From Bradyrhizobium liaoningense (GTDB lineage: Bacteria > Pseudomonadota > Alphaproteobacteria > Rhizobiales > Xanthobacteraceae), in contig NZ_JAFCJT010000018.1 in NCBI RefSeq assembly GCF_018130785.1, forward strand, positions 1-64,000: 64,000 bases of DNA, given 5' to 3'. A model generated the notes under the pieces. That model saw only the letters and a list, made by a program, of their open reading frames with translations. It had not been told where the DNA came from and ran no database searches. Numbering within the stretch: the stretch's first letter is position 1; each line of letters opens with the position of its first letter. This document shows, piece after piece, positions 61,728 to 64,000 of this stretch. A program made the position numbers and the translations under genes.

Positions 61728-62676
61728 GCGAACGAAAAGCCGGTCGTGTTGGTGACAGGGGCGAGCGGCTTCGTCGGCCGTCATGTCGCGCCTGAGCTGG
61801 CGCGCTAAGGATGGTCGGTCCACCGTGCCGTCCGCAGCCCTTAGGGTATCGTATCGACGACGAGGTCGTGATCGAATCGATCGGTCCGATACCGATTGGC
61901 GGGCCGCGCTCGAAGGCGTCGACGCGGTGGTCCATCTCGCCGCGCGCGCGTGCATCACAAGCACGAGGAGCACGCGGTCCAGCTGTACCGCAACGTCAAC
62001 ATCGCTGGAACTCTGCACCTCGCGCGCCCGGCGGCGACGGCGGGCGTGCGCCAGTGCATGTTCGTCAGCACCGTTCTCGTGCACGGCCGCAGCAATGAAG
62101 GCCGCGCGCCGTTCAGCGAGGAGGACATCCTCACGCCGCGCGGCCTCTACGGCATGTCCAAGGCCGCCGCCGAGGCGGGCTTGAGGACGCTGGCGCGCGA
62201 CGGCGACATGAAGATCTCGGTGATCAGGCCGCCGCTGGTCTATGGCGCCGGCGCCAAGGGCAGTTTCGCGCTGCTGACGCGTGCGGTGAATCTGGGACTG
62301 CCGCTGCCCTTTGGCGCGATCCGCAATCAGCGCGCGTTCCTGGCCGTGCAGAATCTGTCGTCGTTCATCCCGCGCCGGCTGGCTCATCCCGATCCCGCGA
62401 GCAATTTCGAGATCTTCCTGGTCGCGGACAGGGAATAGGTCTTGACGCCCGAATTCATCGAGCGCTGGCCAAGGCGGCCGGCAAGAACTCGCGGCTGTTC
62501 GGCATGCCGCCGGACCTGCTCTCAACGCTGCTCAGCGTGATGGGCCGGCAGGATAACCATGACAGCCTGATCGGCTCGCTCGAGCTCAACCTCGCCAAGG
62601 CAATCGCGACCGGCTGGCAGCCGGCGGTCTCCCTCGACGAGGCCTGCGGCTCGCGCTGTCGGTTCAGGACGCCTGA
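61724..62676 (+). pseudogene. Heavily decayed nucleotide-sugar epimerase (extended SDR)
   Basis: Fragments in changing frames line up with a WbpP/GalE-like epimerase: VLVTGASGFVGRHVAPELAR, then GWSVHRAVRSP, DTDWRAALEGVDAVVHLAAR, HHKHEEHAVQLYRNVNIAGT, FVSTVLVHGRSNEGRAPFSE, RGLYGMSKAAAEAGLRTLAR (Tyr-x3-Lys) and MPPDLLSTLLSVMGRQDNHD. Breaks seen: a shift near 61735, TAA at 61806-61808, TAG at 61842-61844, shifts near 61850 and 61891, an extra GC in a CG run near 61946, TAG at 62436-62438, and further shifts near 62460 and 62641. The longest intact stretch is ~180 residues. It normally would supply a 4-epimerised sugar for the O-unit. The end overlaps the convergent WecA-type gene by 13 bp. Confidence 0.85.
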
Positions 62677-63683
62677 GGGCGAGCGAAGCGGCGCAGCACG
62701 AATGCGCTCGCGACCGCGCCTGCGACGAGCGCGAGCAGCGTGATCGCCGTCGAGCCGGCGTGAACGGTGACGACGGCAAGCACTGCCAGCGCCAGATTGA
62801 GCGCGAACACCTCGCCGATCACGCGGCGGACCGAGAACCCGTTGTCGGTGGCGCGCTGGTAGAAGTGCGAGCGGTGCGCCGACCAGAATTGTTCGCGTCG
62901 CGCGATGCGCCGAAACAGCGTGATGGTGGAATCCACGAGGTAATAGGCCGGCAGCAGCAGCGCCGCAGCTGGCTGCCCATGCCAGGCGAGCTCCAGCAGG
63001 CACCAGCCGAGCAGAAGGCCGATCGGCAGGCTGCCGACATCGCCCAAGAATACCTTTGCGACCGGCTTGTTGAACGGCGCAAAACCGAGCATGGCGCCGC
63101 ACAGCGCCGTGGCGATCAGCGCGGCCGGCCACGAGAGATCACCGAGCAGTCCCAGCAGCAGCAGCGCCGCGGTGACCGGCACGACTTCCGCAACCGTCAT
63201 CAGGTCCAGCCCGTCCATGAAGTTGACGAGGTTCACGAACCAGACGCCTGCGAGCAGGATGAGGCCGCGCTCGAGCGGAAGCGGCAGCGCCGGCACGATG
63301 CGCGCGGTCTCGGGCGCGGTGAACACGATCGCGCCGACGCAGGCAGCTTGCAGCGCGAGCCGCACCAGCACGGGCAGCGACACGATGTCGTCGGCGAATC
63401 CGACCAGCGCGATCACGATCGTTGCAATGACCAGCGCCGGCGGGATCGCAACGTTCGCCCAGGCGGCCCAGGCGGATGCGACCAGCAGCGTGGTGGTGAT
63501 CACCGCGATGCCGGCGCCCTGCGGGGTCGGGATCCGATGCGAGGACCGCGCATTGGGCCGCGCCAGGGCGTAGCGCTGGAGCAGGGGACGGCTGGTCCAG
63601 GTGATGAGGGCCGACATCAGCGCAGCGACCGCGACGGCAAGCAGCGAGGGCATGGCGGCAACAGCATCGATGGCAGGGCTCAC
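62664..63683 (-). CDS. Undecaprenyl-phosphate sugar-1-phosphate transferase (WecA/WbpL type)
   Basis: 339 residues, about ten to eleven membrane helices, family GT4 in the MraY/WecA sense. DDIVSLPVLVRLALQAACVG holds the Mg-binding Asp pair region, VNLVNFMDGLDLMTVAEVVP the NFxDGLDG-like motif, and KVFLGDVGSLPIGLLLGW the catalytic GDxGS segment. The cytoplasmic loop RREQFWSAHRSHFYQRATDN carries the HRxHxYQR carbohydrate-recognition pattern. It starts O-unit synthesis on undecaprenyl phosphate. The ATG at 63683 overlaps the stop of the upstream flippase-like gene. Opposite in direction to the waaF-to-epimerase run. Confidence 0.92.
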   Translation of the reverse strand: MSPAIDAVAAMPSLLAVAVAALMSALITWTSRPLLQRYALARPNARSSHRIPTPQGAGIAVITTTLLVASAWAAWANVAIPPALVIATIVIALVGFADDIVSLPVLVRLALQAACVGAIVFTAPETARIVPALPLPLERGLILLAGVWFVNLVNFMDGLDLMTVAEVVPVTAALLLLGLLGDLSWPAALIATALCGAMLGFAPFNKPVAKVFLGDVGSLPIGLLLGWCLLELAWHGQPAAALLLPAYYLVDSTITLFRRIARREQFWSAHRSHFYQRATDNGFSVRRVIGEVFALNLALAVLAVVTVHAGSTAITLLALVAGAVASAFVLRRFARPQAS

Positions 63684-64000
63684 TCCGGCACTCCGAGCGG
63701 CGCCGACCCTTGCGCGGCCTTCTCCGCGCTGAGGATCCAGACCAGGCCGCCGATCGCGCCGACGATGAAGAGCACGGCGCCGAACAGCAGCGAGACGTTG
63801 ACGCCTTCATTGGCGGAAAGCCCGGCGAAACCGAAGGCCAGGCCCATCGTCGCCTCGCGCACGCCCCAGCCGGCGATCGAGATCGGCATCAGGGTGATCA
63901 GCATGATCGGCGGAATGAGGAGGAATGTCTGACCGAAGCTGACCGGCGCGGCGATCGACTGCACCACGCACCACGCAATGACGACGGCGAGCACGTGAAC
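63680..64000 (-). CDS. Lysylphosphatidylglycerol-synthase-like (UPF0104) membrane protein, C-terminal part
   Basis: The frame is open to the right edge of the window; 106 residues are visible. Three hydrophobic segments (VVIAWCVVQSIAA, LLIPPIMLITLMPISIAGWG and LLFGAVLFIVGAIGGLVWI). The block PISIAGWGVREATMGLAFGF with the GVRE motif is the hallmark of the LPG_synthase_TM / flippase-like family (AglD, MprF membrane part). Often linked to glycan or lipid export. It overlaps the WecA-type gene by 4 bp, so both are co-translated. The start lies beyond the window. Confidence 0.75.
   Translation of the reverse strand, partial: VHVLAVVIAWCVVQSIAAPVSFGQTFLLIPPIMLITLMPISIAGWGVREATMGLAFGFAGLSANEGVNVSLLFGAVLFIVGAIGGLVWILSAEKAAQGSAPLGVPE

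Overview
The window looks like a chromosomal segment of a Bradyrhizobium-type alphaproteobacterium. This rests on the high GC content and codon use, several conserved protein families that I recall mainly from Bradyrhizobium, several families of intergenic palindromic repeats typical of that genus, two branched-chain-amino-acid-type (HAAT) ABC transporter operons, a molybdenum-storage protein pair and an LPS heptose locus. The species cannot be read from the sequence. All family assignments come from motif recognition, not from database searches.

Layout. 1-3715: a graveyard. It holds the C-terminus of a secreted NGDG-motif protein, an intact gmhB-like phosphatase, and broken pieces of a GDP-fucose synthase, an adenylation domain and two conserved hypothetical genes. 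3716-14531: a phenylacetate-CoA-ligase-like gene, an AGE-family sugar epimerase, a complete livG-acyl-CoA ligase-livH-livM-livK-livF operon on the minus strand, and a divergent Crp/Fnr regulator. 14604-15866: an MFS exporter. 16162-21802: a signalling island of two class III nucleotide cyclases of different architecture flanking a thioredoxin-fold redoxin. 21834-24012: a HemD-like protein, purU and a small lipoprotein. 24535-30426: a second complete liv operon (K-H-M-G-F) followed by a MetE-like methyltransferase.

30440-32855 is scrambled, with a truncated IS30 transposase, a truncated TPR gene and an unassigned insert. 32856-37016 is a SAM-cycle block: a helix-turn-helix/methyltransferase fusion, metK and ahcY. 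37179-43289 holds a broken SnoaL gene, a Baeyer-Villiger-type monooxygenase, an MFS transporter, a tautomerase, an SDR lacking the catalytic Tyr, its LysR regulator, a 51-residue small gene and a frameshifted periplasmic protein. 43476-47498: an LpxO-like hydroxylase, mosA-mosB (molybdenum storage), a SnoaL-fold protein and a fumarylacetoacetate-hydrolase-family enzyme. 47537-64000 is an envelope-polysaccharide region: MsbA-like exporter, galE, glycosyltransferase, waaF, hldD, hldE, waaL, a CapD/WbpM-type dehydratase, a frameshifted glycosyltransferase, a heavily decayed epimerase, a WecA-type sugar-phosphate transferase and the C-terminus of a flippase-like membrane protein cut by the window edge.

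How the parts fit. hldE, hldD and waaF, with the distant gmhB, give most of the ADP-heptose route to the LPS inner core; gmhA is not in the window. The dehydratase, glycosyltransferase, WecA-type enzyme and WaaL point to an O-antigen whose assembly genes are partly decaying. The two liv operons carry enzymes that suggest import of aromatic or fatty acids (first) and of a methyl or sulfur compound (second). Several genes carry a single indel, which could be real decay or residual assembly error. No rRNA, tRNA or CRISPR array was seen.
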